Of a DNA stretch of 64,000 bases, positions 29,324-37,017 are shown in pieces. The position numbers and the translations under genes were made by a program. The stretch comes from Ewingella sp049889095 (GTDB taxonomy: Bacteria > Pseudomonadota > Gammaproteobacteria > Enterobacterales > Enterobacteriaceae): NCBI GenBank assembly GCA_049889095.1, contig JBLJFK010000004.1. One strand, given 5' to 3'. Numbering within the stretch: the first letter of the stretch is position 1; each line of letters starts with the position of its first letter. The notes below the pieces were generated by a model that was not told the DNA's origin, searched no databases, and saw only the letters and a list, made by a program, of their open reading frames with translations.

Positions 29324-30246
29324 TATTTCGTTTCCCCACTGCCGTTCACCAGAGTGACAAACAGCTCTTCCAGACGGTTAGCTTTATTACGCATACTCAA
29401 AACCTGCACACCCTGATTGCTCAACTGGCTGAACAGAGAGTTCAGGCCTTGCTCGCGCATCACTTCCACCTCCAGCGTTGAGGTATCTGTCAGATGACTG
29501 CGGTAGCCTTCCAGCTGCGGCAGGGTGCTTTTAGGGCCTAAATCGAGAATAAAGGTTTCTGATTTCAGCTTGGAGAGCAGCGCTTTCATGCTGGTGTTTT
29601 CCACCAAGAGACCGCCCTGAATGATGCCGATATTGCGGCACAGCATTTCCGCCTCTTCCAGATAGTGCGTAGTCAGGATGATTGTCGTGCCCTGCACATT
29701 CAACTCTTTGAGGAAGCCCCACATGGAACGGCGCAGTTCGATGTCCACACCCGCGGTCGGTTCGTCAAGAATGAGCAATTTTGGCTCATGCATCAGTGCG
29801 CGGGCTATCATCAGGCGACGTTTCATCCCACCGGAAAGCATGCGGGAGCGTTCGTTGCGCTTGCCCCACAGGTCAAGCTGGGTAAGATATTTCTCGGCGC
29901 GTTGCAATGCCAGCGGACGAGGAACGCCATAATAACCCGCCTGATTTACCACAACCTGCATCACGGTTTCAAACGGGTTGAAATTGAATTCCTGCGGCAC
30001 CAACCCCAGCTGGCGCTTGGCATTAACAATATTTTTATCAATGTCATAACCAAACACCCGCACCTTACCGGCGGTTTTATTAACCAGTGAGCTGATGATA
30101 CCAATAGTGGTAGATTTACCGGCACCGTTCGGGCCAAGCAAGGCGTAAAAATCCCCTGCTTCCACTTTCAGGTCGATGCCGCGCAACGCTTGCACGCCAC
30201 CGGCGTAGGTCTTGGTTAACTTCTCCAGTTCTAATGCATATGTCAT
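29323..30246 (-). CDS. yadG: ABC transporter ATP-binding protein YadG
   Basis: ATPase of the YadGH exporter. The 307-aa protein has Walker A (GPNGAGKST), the ABC signature in LSGGMKRRLMIARAL, Walker B (LLILDEPTAGVD), the H-loop (TTHYLEEAEML) and a C-terminal accessory domain of about 80 residues typical of DrrA-like exporters. The substrate is not known for the E. coli pair. It diverges from can across about 150 bases. An incomplete family assignment (Nod or drug export) would be guesswork. Confidence 0.92.
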   Translation of the reverse strand: MTYALELEKLTKTYAGGVQALRGIDLKVEAGDFYALLGPNGAGKSTTIGIISSLVNKTAGKVRVFGYDIDKNIVNAKRQLGLVPQEFNFNPFETVMQVVVNQAGYYGVPRPLALQRAEKYLTQLDLWGKRNERSRMLSGGMKRRLMIARALMHEPKLLILDEPTAGVDIELRRSMWGFLKELNVQGTTIILTTHYLEEAEMLCRNIGIIQGGLLVENTSMKALLSKLKSETFILDLGPKSTLPQLEGYRSHLTDTSTLEVEVMREQGLNSLFSQLSNQGVQVLSMRNKANRLEELFVTLVNGSGETK

Positions 30247-30395
30247 AAATGGAGCTTACCTTGTGTAGAGAACCTTGTTATAAATTCTGACGTTAAGATT
30301 TGATCATCATTTGGGATGCTGAATCTGTTTAAAAAAAAGAGGTGTTCCCCTATATTAACCCATCGCTACGAGTTGGTTACAGGCTATTAACTTCC

Positions 30396-31052
30396 ATGAA
30401 TGAGATTGAAACACTTAAAAGTAATAACGCCCTTTGGTCAAAAACCATGGTGGAAGAAGACCCAGGCTTCTTCGAACGTCTATCAGAATCGCAAAAACCA
30501 CGCTTCCTGTGGATTGGCTGTTCCGACAGCCGCGTTCCGGCAGAACAACTGACCGGACTCGAACCCGGTGAACTGTTTGTTCATCGTAACGTGGCTAATC
30601 TGGTGATCCACACTGACCTCAACTGCCTTTCCGTCGTGCAATACGCCATCGACGTGCTGGAAGTTGAGCACGTGATCATCTGTGGTCACTACGGCTGCGG
30701 CGGCGTACAGGCGGCGGTTGAAAACCCGGAGCTCGGGCTTATCAACAACTGGCTGCTGCACATTCGTGATATCTGGTACAAACACAGCTCACTGCTTGGC
30801 GAACTGTCGCCGGACCAGCGTCTGAACAAGTTGTGTGAACTCAACGTGGTTGAGCAGATTTACAACCTCGGACACTCAACGGTAATGCAGTCAGCATGGA
30901 AGCGCGGGCAGAAAGTCTCCCTGCATGGCTGGGTTTATGGCATTCAGGACGGGCGTCTGCGCGATCTCGAAGTGTCCTCCACCAGCCGCGAAACCCTTGA
31001 ACAACGTTATCGTCAGGGCGTCTCCGCCCTGCTGCATGGCAATCCAGAGTAA
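30396..31052 (+). CDS. can: Beta-class carbonic anhydrase Can
   Basis: Interconverts CO2 and bicarbonate, supplying bicarbonate to carboxylases when CO2 is low. The 218-aa protein has the zinc ligands C42 and the D44-R46 dyad (GCSDSR) and the distal His and Cys in CGHYGCGG, as in E. coli Can (220 aa). I chose the ATG at 30396 (MNEIETLKSNNALW), which aligns with the E. coli N-terminus. The frame is open upstream to 30342. A clear terminator follows 21 bases after the stop. Confidence 0.96.
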   Translation: MNEIETLKSNNALWSKTMVEEDPGFFERLSESQKPRFLWIGCSDSRVPAEQLTGLEPGELFVHRNVANLVIHTDLNCLSVVQYAIDVLEVEHVIICGHYGCGGVQAAVENPELGLINNWLLHIRDIWYKHSSLLGELSPDQRLNKLCELNVVEQIYNLGHSTVMQSAWKRGQKVSLHGWVYGIQDGRLRDLEVSSTSRETLEQRYRQGVSALLHGNPE

Positions 31053-31073
31053 CTGTACAAAAGATTAAAAAGC

Positions 31074-31099
31074 AAAAGGCACATTATGTGCCTTTTTTT
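31074..31099 (+). terminator. can terminator
   Basis: AAAGGCAC, loop ATTAT, GTGCCTTT followed by further T residues. It is an eight-bp stem with a strong U-tract, 22 bases after the can stop. Confidence 0.9.
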
Positions 31100-31155
31100 G
31101 TGCCTTTTTTCAGGCATATCAATCTGCGGATGCGATAGGCGAAGCCGATCAGTGG

Positions 31156-31692
31156 TTACTCGTCGAGCATCACTACCTTGCCGACATACGGCAAATGACG
31201 ATAACGCTGGGCATAGTCGATGCCGTAGCCGACCACGAATTCGTCGGGAATGGCGAAACCGACGTATTCGACTTTGACGTCAACTTCACGGCGCTGAGGT
31301 TTATCGAGCAGCGTACAAATAGCCAGTGATTTAGGTCCGCGCAGTTGCAGCAGTTCACGCACTTTGCTCAGCGTATTGCCGGAGTCAATGATGTCTTCGA
31401 CAATCAAAACGTCTTTGCCGCGGATATCCTCGTCGAGATCTTTGAGAATTTTGACATCGCGCGTGGTGGACATACCGTTGCCGTAGCTGGAAGCGGTCAT
31501 GAAATCCACCTCGTGGGATACGTCAATGGTACGACACAGATCAGCCATAAACATAAACGAGCCGCGTAGCAGCCCGACCAGCACCATTTCGCTGCCGCTG
31601 TCGCGGTAGTGCCCGGTGATTTCACGGCCTAACTCGGCGATACGGGTTTTGACTTCTTGTTCGGAAATCATGACGTCTACTCTGTGTTTCAT
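31156..31692 (-). CDS. hpt: Hypoxanthine phosphoribosyltransferase
   Basis: Purine salvage enzyme that converts hypoxanthine (and guanine weakly) plus PRPP to IMP or GMP. The 178-aa protein has the PRPP-binding motif VLIVEDIIDSGNTL and the flexible-loop region FMTASSYGNGMSTT. The C-terminal IPDEFVVGYGIDYAQRYRHLPY is nearly invariant in the family. I chose the ATG at 31692 (MKHRVDVM) by alignment with E. coli Hpt. The frame runs 14 codons further upstream. Confidence 0.96.
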   Translation of the reverse strand: MKHRVDVMISEQEVKTRIAELGREITGHYRDSGSEMVLVGLLRGSFMFMADLCRTIDVSHEVDFMTASSYGNGMSTTRDVKILKDLDEDIRGKDVLIVEDIIDSGNTLSKVRELLQLRGPKSLAICTLLDKPQRREVDVKVEYVGFAIPDEFVVGYGIDYAQRYRHLPYVGKVVMLDE

Positions 31693-31764
31693 AAAACCTA
31701 ACCACCTGAAATTTTTAATATTTATCACCATCAATCAAAAAATGGCAACCATAAAGCGGCAGGG

Positions 31765-31794
31765 ATTATAACAAAGAACCCGCTGAGGGGTTAA
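31765..31794 (-). promoter_or_regulatory. Probable hpt promoter
   Basis: On the minus strand, TATAAT (31770 to 31765) lies 17-18 bases after a TTAACC-like -35 (about 31789-31794). It is 73 bases before the hpt ATG. The match is by eye only. A weak AACCC/GGGTT hairpin in the same place may end the gutQ transcript. Confidence 0.45.
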
Positions 31795-31804
31795 CGCCGA
31801 AATA

Positions 31805-32770
31805 TCAGCCAATACCAGCCTGATGTAAATCGTGCAGATTTATCGCACCAACCAGAACACCATTGCTGTCCACCACCGGTGCAGCACTGATGTTTTGCTG
31901 ATGAAGAGCTTCCAGCGCCTCACCGGCTCGAGACTGTGCCGGTAGGCGGTAACCCGGCCGTGTCATGGCGTTGAACAGAGGCTCATTCAGACTATGCCCT
32001 TTGACCAGCCATCGGCGCAGGTCACCGTCGGTGAAAACACCAACGACGCGCTGCTGCGCATCACATACGGCAATCAGCCCGAGGCCGGTGCGGCTCAGTT
32101 CCAGCATCGCATTCATGACATTGTCGTCGCTACCCATCACCGGCAGACGGTCACCAGTTCGCATCAAATGATGCACGTGGGTAAGCAGACGGGCACCCAG
32201 ACTGCCGCCGGGATGTGAGCGGGCAAAATCTTCTGCACCAAAACCCCTGTGACGCATCAGCGCCATCGCAAGGGCATCGCCCATCATCAGCGTATTGACC
32301 GTGCTTGAGGTTGGGGCCAGACCCATTGGGCAGGCTTCACGCTCAACGCTGATATCAATCACGGCGTCAGCCGCATGCGCCAGCGGGGAATCTCTACCGC
32401 CGGTAATGGCAATAAGCTTGGTGTTATTTTCTGCCAGCAGTGGCAGCAACATATCCAGCTCTTTGGCACGGCCTGAATAAGAGATGAAAATCAGCACGTC
32501 TTGGCTGCCAATCATACCTAAATCACCATGCAGCGCTTCGGCAGGATGGACAAAGAAGGCTGGCGTACCGGTACTGGCCAGCGACGCGGCGATTTTTTTT
32601 CCGATATGCCCCGATTTTCCCATGCCAGATACTACGGCTTTACCAGTGCAGTTCAGCAGCAGATGGCAAGCGTGGACAAAGCGCTCATCCAGCCGGGTCA
32701 TCAACCTCTGTGCTTCTTCAATTTCGATTTCCAACGTTTCGCGTGCGAATTCCAGCAGCGATTTATTCAT
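31805..32770 (-). CDS. gutQ: Arabinose 5-phosphate isomerase GutQ
   Basis: Interconverts ribulose 5-phosphate and D-arabinose 5-phosphate, the Kdo precursor. It is paralogous to KdsD and belongs to the glucitol operon. The 321-aa protein has an N-terminal SIS domain (VSGMGKSGHIGKKIAASLASTGT, split here as GKSGHIGKK and ASLASTGT) with the metal-linked HGDLGMI, and two C-terminal CBS domains (AVCDAQQRVVGVFTDGDLR and APVVDSNGVLVGAINL). Length equals that of E. coli GutQ. The ATG at 32770 lies eight bases inside the srlR end. The frame is open further upstream but not conserved. Confidence 0.95.
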   Translation of the reverse strand: MNKSLLEFARETLEIEIEEAQRLMTRLDERFVHACHLLLNCTGKAVVSGMGKSGHIGKKIAASLASTGTPAFFVHPAEALHGDLGMIGSQDVLIFISYSGRAKELDMLLPLLAENNTKLIAITGGRDSPLAHAADAVIDISVEREACPMGLAPTSSTVNTLMMGDALAMALMRHRGFGAEDFARSHPGGSLGARLLTHVHHLMRTGDRLPVMGSDDNVMNAMLELSRTGLGLIAVCDAQQRVVGVFTDGDLRRWLVKGHSLNEPLFNAMTRPGYRLPAQSRAGEALEALHQQNISAAPVVDSNGVLVGAINLHDLHQAGIG

Positions 32771-33536
32771 CTTCTTCTCCCACAAGAATGATGCGAATAC
32801 CGTGTTTTTCAATCGCCTCACGATACTGTTGGCTGATACCGCTGTCAGTGATCAGAGTATCGACACGGGAAAGGTCGCATACAATATTGGGGCTTTTACG
32901 ACCAAATTTTGAGGAGTCCACCATTAGAATGATGCGCTCTGCAGCTTTGCACATAGCTTGGCTGACACCATGGGCTTCATTAAACGTCGTCACGCCGCCG
33001 TTGAGATCCACACCATCGGCACCGATAAATAGCTTGTCGAAATTAAACTGGTTGAAGGCACCTTCGGCCAGGCTGCCGTGAAAAGAGGAGGATTTTTTAC
33101 GATAAGTGCCACCGGGCATCAGGATAGTCTGGTCGTTATCCAGCTCGACCAACGCATTGACGATGTGCAGACTGTTAGTCATCACCGTGATGTTATTAAA
33201 CTGGCCGAGAAAAGGCACCATCTGCATGACCGTACTCCCCGCGTCGAAAATCAGAGAATCGCCGTCCTGAATTTCTTTAATAGCGGCGCGCGCAATGCGC
33301 AATTTTTTGCCGGTATTAATGTGGGTTTTGCGATCAATGGGCTGATCGCCCTCTTCTCTGCTCAACACCACGCCGCCGTAGGTACGGATCACCGCGCCCT
33401 CTTCCTCCAGCAGGGTGAGATCTTTCCGAATGGTCGTGCCGGTGGTAGCAAAATGCGCCGCTAGGTCATCTACTGCCGTTTTACCAAATTGTTGCAAATG
33501 TTCCAGTATCGCCGCCTGACGCTGTTTAGGTTTCAT
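32763..33536 (-). CDS. srlR: Glucitol operon repressor SrlR (DeoR family)
   Basis: DeoR-type repressor of the sorbitol genes. The 257-aa protein has an N-terminal helix-turn-helix (ATTGTTIRKDLTLLEEEG) followed by the DeoR sugar-phosphate sensor domain (IFDAGSTVMQMVPFL, NSLHIVNALVELD and MVDSSKFGRKSP). Length equals that of E. coli SrlR. The start is the ATG at 33536 (MKPKQRQAAIL); a GTG one codon upstream is in frame. It overlaps gutQ by eight bases. Confidence 0.95.
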   Translation of the reverse strand: MKPKQRQAAILEHLQQFGKTAVDDLAAHFATTGTTIRKDLTLLEEEGAVIRTYGGVVLSREEGDQPIDRKTHINTGKKLRIARAAIKEIQDGDSLIFDAGSTVMQMVPFLGQFNNITVMTNSLHIVNALVELDNDQTILMPGGTYRKKSSSFHGSLAEGAFNQFNFDKLFIGADGVDLNGGVTTFNEAHGVSQAMCKAAERIILMVDSSKFGRKSPNIVCDLSRVDTLITDSGISQQYREAIEKHGIRIILVGEEDE

Positions 33537-33584
33537 CACGATTTACGCTCAAATTTTCAGATAAATTCCATTCATTATCATTCT

Positions 33585-33610
33585 TTTTGAAAGATAATAG
33601 CTTTTAAAAT
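33585..33610. promoter_or_regulatory. Possible second SrlR-type site
   Basis: TTTTGAAAG, seven bases, CTTTTAAAA resembles the stronger palindrome upstream of srlA, with one mismatch between the arms and a spacer one base longer. It lies in the 81-base gap between gutM and srlR, where it could allow separate control of srlR-gutQ. Confidence 0.35.
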
Positions 33611-33617
33611 GAAAATA

Positions 33618-33980
33618 TCATGATTTCGATTCAATCGCTAATAATAGTGCAGTCTGAACATTCGGATCTTTCGGAAAGGTCACACCTATCATCAACTGTT
33701 GCCGGCTCATACCGTTGAGCGTGCAAAGAGGTTGCGGACTAGCGAAAATCGTCAGGCCGCGCAGTAAAAAACCGGCACAGACTTTCTCTTCTTTATCGAA
33801 TGCCAGCGCCAGCACAACACGAGGTTTGAAGCGTCCGGCTGAACGCCCGACACCAACACTGCCCTGCTGACATAACCGGTCAAATGCCCGATTAAAGCGT
33901 TGTAACTGCCACCAGCCCAATGCTATCTGCGCCAGCCAGGCCAGCACTGCGCAGAAGATTAATGCCGAAGTCGATGTCAT
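33618..33980 (-). CDS. gutM: Glucitol operon activator GutM
   Basis: Small activator of the glucitol operon in E. coli. The 120-aa protein has an N-terminal hydrophobic segment (ALIFCAVLAWLAQIALGWWQ), followed by the conserved QRFNRAFDRLCQQGSVGVGRSAGRFKPRV-type region (RFNRAFDRLCQQG and GRSAGRFKPRVV). Length is one residue more than E. coli GutM. GGAGGACTCG precedes the ATG. It lies between srlD and srlR, as in E. coli. Confidence 0.93.
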   Translation of the reverse strand: MTSTSALIFCAVLAWLAQIALGWWQLQRFNRAFDRLCQQGSVGVGRSAGRFKPRVVLALAFDKEEKVCAGFLLRGLTIFASPQPLCTLNGMSRQQLMIGVTFPKDPNVQTALLLAIESKS

Positions 33981-34031
33981 CGAGTCCTCCTTAAAAGCGA
34001 AAATCCGCCCCGGTTACCGGAGCGGATGGCA

Positions 34032-34811
34032 TCAGAACATCACCTGACCGCCGGTGATATTGATCGACTGGCCGGTGCAGTAAGAGGCCTTATCGCTGGC
34101 GTAAAACAGCAACATGTCGAGCACATCCTGATAGTCACAGCCGCGTTTGAGTGGCACTTTGTCGATATAATACTGTTCGACCTGATCGGCATCGATACCT
34201 AATTTATTGGCGTACTGCGGCAATAATGTCTGGAACATCGGCGATTTTAGTAAATTCCCCAACATCAGCGAATGCACCGTAATACCATATTCGGCCAAAT
34301 CCAGCGCCATAGACTGTGTCAAGCCCACCCCGCCAAACTTCGCTGCGCTGTAACCTGCATTATGTTTACTGCCCACTTTGCCGGATTTCGAGTTGATCTG
34401 AATGATGCGCCCTTGGATCCCATCGCGGATCATCAACCGTGAAAACTCACGGGCGCACAGGAAATAGCCCACCAGATTCACCTGTAATGAGAGATCGAAA
34501 TCATTCAGAGCAAAATCCATGATCGGCGAAGCCTTCGCCATTCCCGCACTGTAAACCAGTAAACTCATTTGGCCGAATGTCTGATCAACGGCTTTCGCCA
34601 GTTGCGCGACACTGCTTTCACTGGTGGCATCCACGCCAAATCCAAAGGCTCGATCTGCTCCGAATTGTTGATTGATCTGTGCTGCTACCAGCGCGGCATT
34701 CTTCTCATTGAGATCTGCAACGGCAACCCGATAACCGGATTCAGCCAGTCCCTGACAAAGAAATGCGCCCAGCGTTTGACCACCACCGATCACGACTGCA
34801 ACCTGTTCCAT
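34032..34811 (-). CDS. srlD: Sorbitol-6-phosphate 2-dehydrogenase
   Basis: Oxidises sorbitol 6-phosphate (made by the SrlAEB phosphotransferase) to fructose 6-phosphate with NAD+. The 259-aa short-chain dehydrogenase has a TGxxxGxG-like nucleotide motif (GGGQTLGAFLCQGLAES), catalytic Ser in QINSKSG and the YSAAK pair in AGYSAAKFGGVGLTQ. Length and sequence match E. coli SrlD. It follows srlB after 21 bases in the operon. Confidence 0.96.
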   Translation of the reverse strand: MEQVAVVIGGGQTLGAFLCQGLAESGYRVAVADLNEKNAALVAAQINQQFGADRAFGFGVDATSESSVAQLAKAVDQTFGQMSLLVYSAGMAKASPIMDFALNDFDLSLQVNLVGYFLCAREFSRLMIRDGIQGRIIQINSKSGKVGSKHNAGYSAAKFGGVGLTQSMALDLAEYGITVHSLMLGNLLKSPMFQTLLPQYANKLGIDADQVEQYYIDKVPLKRGCDYQDVLDMLLFYASDKASYCTGQSINITGGQVMF

Positions 34812-34832
34812 AATTGACTCCTGATCCTAATG

Positions 34833-35195
34833 TTAATCGATAAATTTCAATATGCTACCCAGCGGAATATCGTCGGGGGTAATGCCTTTCACATGCACGC
34901 TGCCTGGAAATTCGGCCCGGTCACTGCCGTCAAAACGCAGCGTGATATGCCCCAGTTCTCGTAAATTCTGCATCGCTACTTCACCGACGGCAGTGACCGG
35001 ATAGCAGACATCCGCCAGCTCCATATATGCACCTGTGCGCAGTTCGCCTTCGGTCTGACCGTGCTGATGGATGAAGCAATAATCCTGAATATCCTGCGGC
35101 GCACCTTCACGAAAGGTGATCAGCATCTGGTCGGAAAGTGCTTCTCGTGCAAAGTCCCCGATGTGCGTGATAGTGGTTTGGTAAATGGTTTGCAT
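34833..35195 (-). CDS. srlB: PTS glucitol/sorbitol IIA component
   Basis: Phosphocarrier that accepts phosphate from HPr on a histidine, probably the one in YCFIHQHG, and passes it to SrlE. The 120-aa protein matches E. coli SrlB (123 aa) over its whole length, including the motif MELADVCYPVTAVGE and the tail ITPDDIPLGSILKF. It sits nine bases after srlE. Confidence 0.95.
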   Translation of the reverse strand: MQTIYQTTITHIGDFAREALSDQMLITFREGAPQDIQDYCFIHQHGQTEGELRTGAYMELADVCYPVTAVGEVAMQNLRELGHITLRFDGSDRAEFPGSVHVKGITPDDIPLGSILKFID

Positions 35196-35204
35196 GTTGG
35201 CTCC

Positions 35205-36194
35205 TTATTGATAGATGAAGGCTGAAGCGACCCAGGCGATCAACACCGTCGGCGCGCCGGTGAGGAAACGTCCGACCAAAACCGAAGGCACCCCCACACG
35301 CACGGTGTCCTGTTTGGCTTCTGCCAGGGACAATCCGACCGGAATAAAGTCACACGCTGCCTGTGCATTGATGGCAAACAGCGCAGGCAAGGCCAGATGC
35401 GGCGGAATATTTCCCAGCCCGATCTGTACGCCAACAAGCACGCCAATAACCTGTGCAATGACCGCGCCAGGGCCGAGGAAAGGAGAAAGCAGCGGGAAGG
35501 AGCAGATCAGTGCCAGCATCATCAATCCGACCGGGCTTTTCGCCAGCGGTGTCAGGCCGTGGGCCACCAGATCGCCCAACCCGGAGGCCATAATGATGCC
35601 GATAAGCGCTGCCACAAACGCCATAAACGGCAGAATTGTTTTGAGTACGGTATCAATGGTGTCGCGCCCCGCCTGAAACAGCACCGCTACACCGGACCCC
35701 ATTCCCATACCGACTTTCGCCAGCAGCCCGTCACTTTGTTCGGTGATTTTTTTGGTCGTGTCATATTCACGCCCGGCACCTGATGGCGCAGCCTTCGCAG
35801 CAGCCGGAACCGACTCCCAGCTGGCAGAGGCTTCAAGGACGATATCGTGCTCACGCACGCCGGAAACATAGATGTCTTCAGTAATATATTGCGACAGCGG
35901 GCCGGATTTGCCGGTTGAATGGATATTGATCGTGGGGATCCTGCGCTTTGGATAAATGCCGCAACGCAACGTGCCGCCGCAGTCGATGACCATCACGCCG
36001 ATCTCTTCGGCAGGCGGCTCACCTTCTTTGAAACCATCCACGCTTTCCCAGCCGGTCAGCGCGGCAAGTTTGTCGACGATCGCCGGGCGAGTACCCGCTG
36101 TGATATACACCACTTTCTTGCCAGGCACGGCCTCAATCAATAAAGGACCGCCCCAACCGCCCTCACCGCGGTTAATTCGAATAATAATGCTCAT
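35205..36194 (-). CDS. srlE: PTS glucitol/sorbitol IIB-IIC2 component
   Basis: Carries the IIB domain and half of the membrane channel for sorbitol. The 329-aa protein starts with the cytoplasmic IIB part, whose phospho-acceptor Cys is probably in MVIDCGGTLRCGIYP. A linker follows, and the C-terminal half has about five helices (GVAVLFQAGRDTIDTVL onward) and the family motif CDFIPVGLSLAEA. It is about ten residues longer than E. coli SrlE, with the difference in the linker (AAAKAAPSGAGRE). It follows srlA after 14 bases. Confidence 0.95.
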   Translation of the reverse strand: MSIIIRINRGEGGWGGPLLIEAVPGKKVVYITAGTRPAIVDKLAALTGWESVDGFKEGEPPAEEIGVMVIDCGGTLRCGIYPKRRIPTINIHSTGKSGPLSQYITEDIYVSGVREHDIVLEASASWESVPAAAKAAPSGAGREYDTTKKITEQSDGLLAKVGMGMGSGVAVLFQAGRDTIDTVLKTILPFMAFVAALIGIIMASGLGDLVAHGLTPLAKSPVGLMMLALICSFPLLSPFLGPGAVIAQVIGVLVGVQIGLGNIPPHLALPALFAINAQAACDFIPVGLSLAEAKQDTVRVGVPSVLVGRFLTGAPTVLIAWVASAFIYQ

Positions 36195-36208
36195 TTTCTG
36201 CTCCGCGT

Positions 36209-36757
36209 TTAAAGTTGAACCTGACGGTCAAGCTGGATACCCATCTTGTGTTCGAAGATGTGTGTTGTGAGATCGGTTACCCAGCCCCGGAAGAAATTGG
36301 TCACCATGCCGACCAGGAAATAACTGACTGCCAGCGGCCCCAGTGGTAATCCGAGCGTCGTAAGACCACTGGCAACGCCGAGATAGACGAACAGTTCGCC
36401 GGGGTTGATGTGCGGGAATAATCCGTTCATGGAGTGGCAACTGTAAGAGCTGGCCGCGTAATAACTGGGCTTGTAGATCTCAGGCATAAAGCGCCCGAGG
36501 CTCAGTGTCATCGGATTGCAAAATACAAAGGTGCCAATCACCGGCAACAGCAGGTAGCGTGACACCGGATTTCCGGCACAGCGCTGCGCCAGACGTTCGA
36601 TCCTTTTCTGGCCGACGAATACGATCAGTGCATTCATCACCACCAGCAAACTGATTAAGAGAGGTAAAATGCCAGTGACCATGCTGACAAAGACCTCCCC
36701 CCCTTTCTGAAACAGGCCGATAAACCACTCGGCTCCGTGCGTGATAATTTCGATCAT
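36209..36757 (-). CDS. srlA: PTS glucitol/sorbitol IIC component
   Basis: Membrane subunit of the sorbitol phosphotransferase and first gene of srlAEBD-gutM-srlR-gutQ. The 182-aa protein has four to five helices and the motifs HGAEWFIGLFQKGGEVF, FCNPMTLSLGRFMPE, SSYSCHSMNGLFPHINPGELF and the tail THIFEHKMGIQ. It is five residues shorter than E. coli SrlA. AGGAGAGCAAG precedes the ATG. The 260 bases upstream carry a perfect inverted repeat that I read as the operator. Confidence 0.95.
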   Translation of the reverse strand: MIEIITHGAEWFIGLFQKGGEVFVSMVTGILPLLISLLVVMNALIVFVGQKRIERLAQRCAGNPVSRYLLLPVIGTFVFCNPMTLSLGRFMPEIYKPSYYAASSYSCHSMNGLFPHINPGELFVYLGVASGLTTLGLPLGPLAVSYFLVGMVTNFFRGWVTDLTTHIFEHKMGIQLDRQVQL

Positions 36758-36857
36758 CTTGCTCTCCTGTAGGATAAGTGGGGCTACGCTTTCATTTTTA
36801 TGTCACCACGCATAAAATATAATCATTATGAAAACATAATTACACTGTATTGATCAC

Positions 36858-36883
36858 ATTTTGAAAGATTTAACTTTCAAAAT
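36858..36883. promoter_or_regulatory. Inverted repeat, probable SrlR operator
   Basis: ATTTTGAAAG, six bases, CTTTCAAAAT: two ten-base arms in perfect inverted repeat, about 100 bases before srlA. DeoR-family regulators bind such palindromes. Next to it, TCACA in TATTGATCACA is a single CRP half-site, not a full one. The role is inferred from position. Confidence 0.6.
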
Positions 36884-37017
36884 AAAACATTAAAGAGCTA
36901 ATGATATGACGAGATCAGCATCGGGGAGAGGATCAGGCACGAGAAAGCAGCCAGAGGAACGTCTCTGGCTTGGTTATTAATAAAAGGGGATTTAGGAAAG
37001 AGGCTTAAGAAAGTAAA

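Noticed and set aside
36841..36862. Full CRP site upstream of srlA
   Set aside because: Only one half-site (TCACA) matches; the other arm does not fit the TGTGA consensus at the right spacing.
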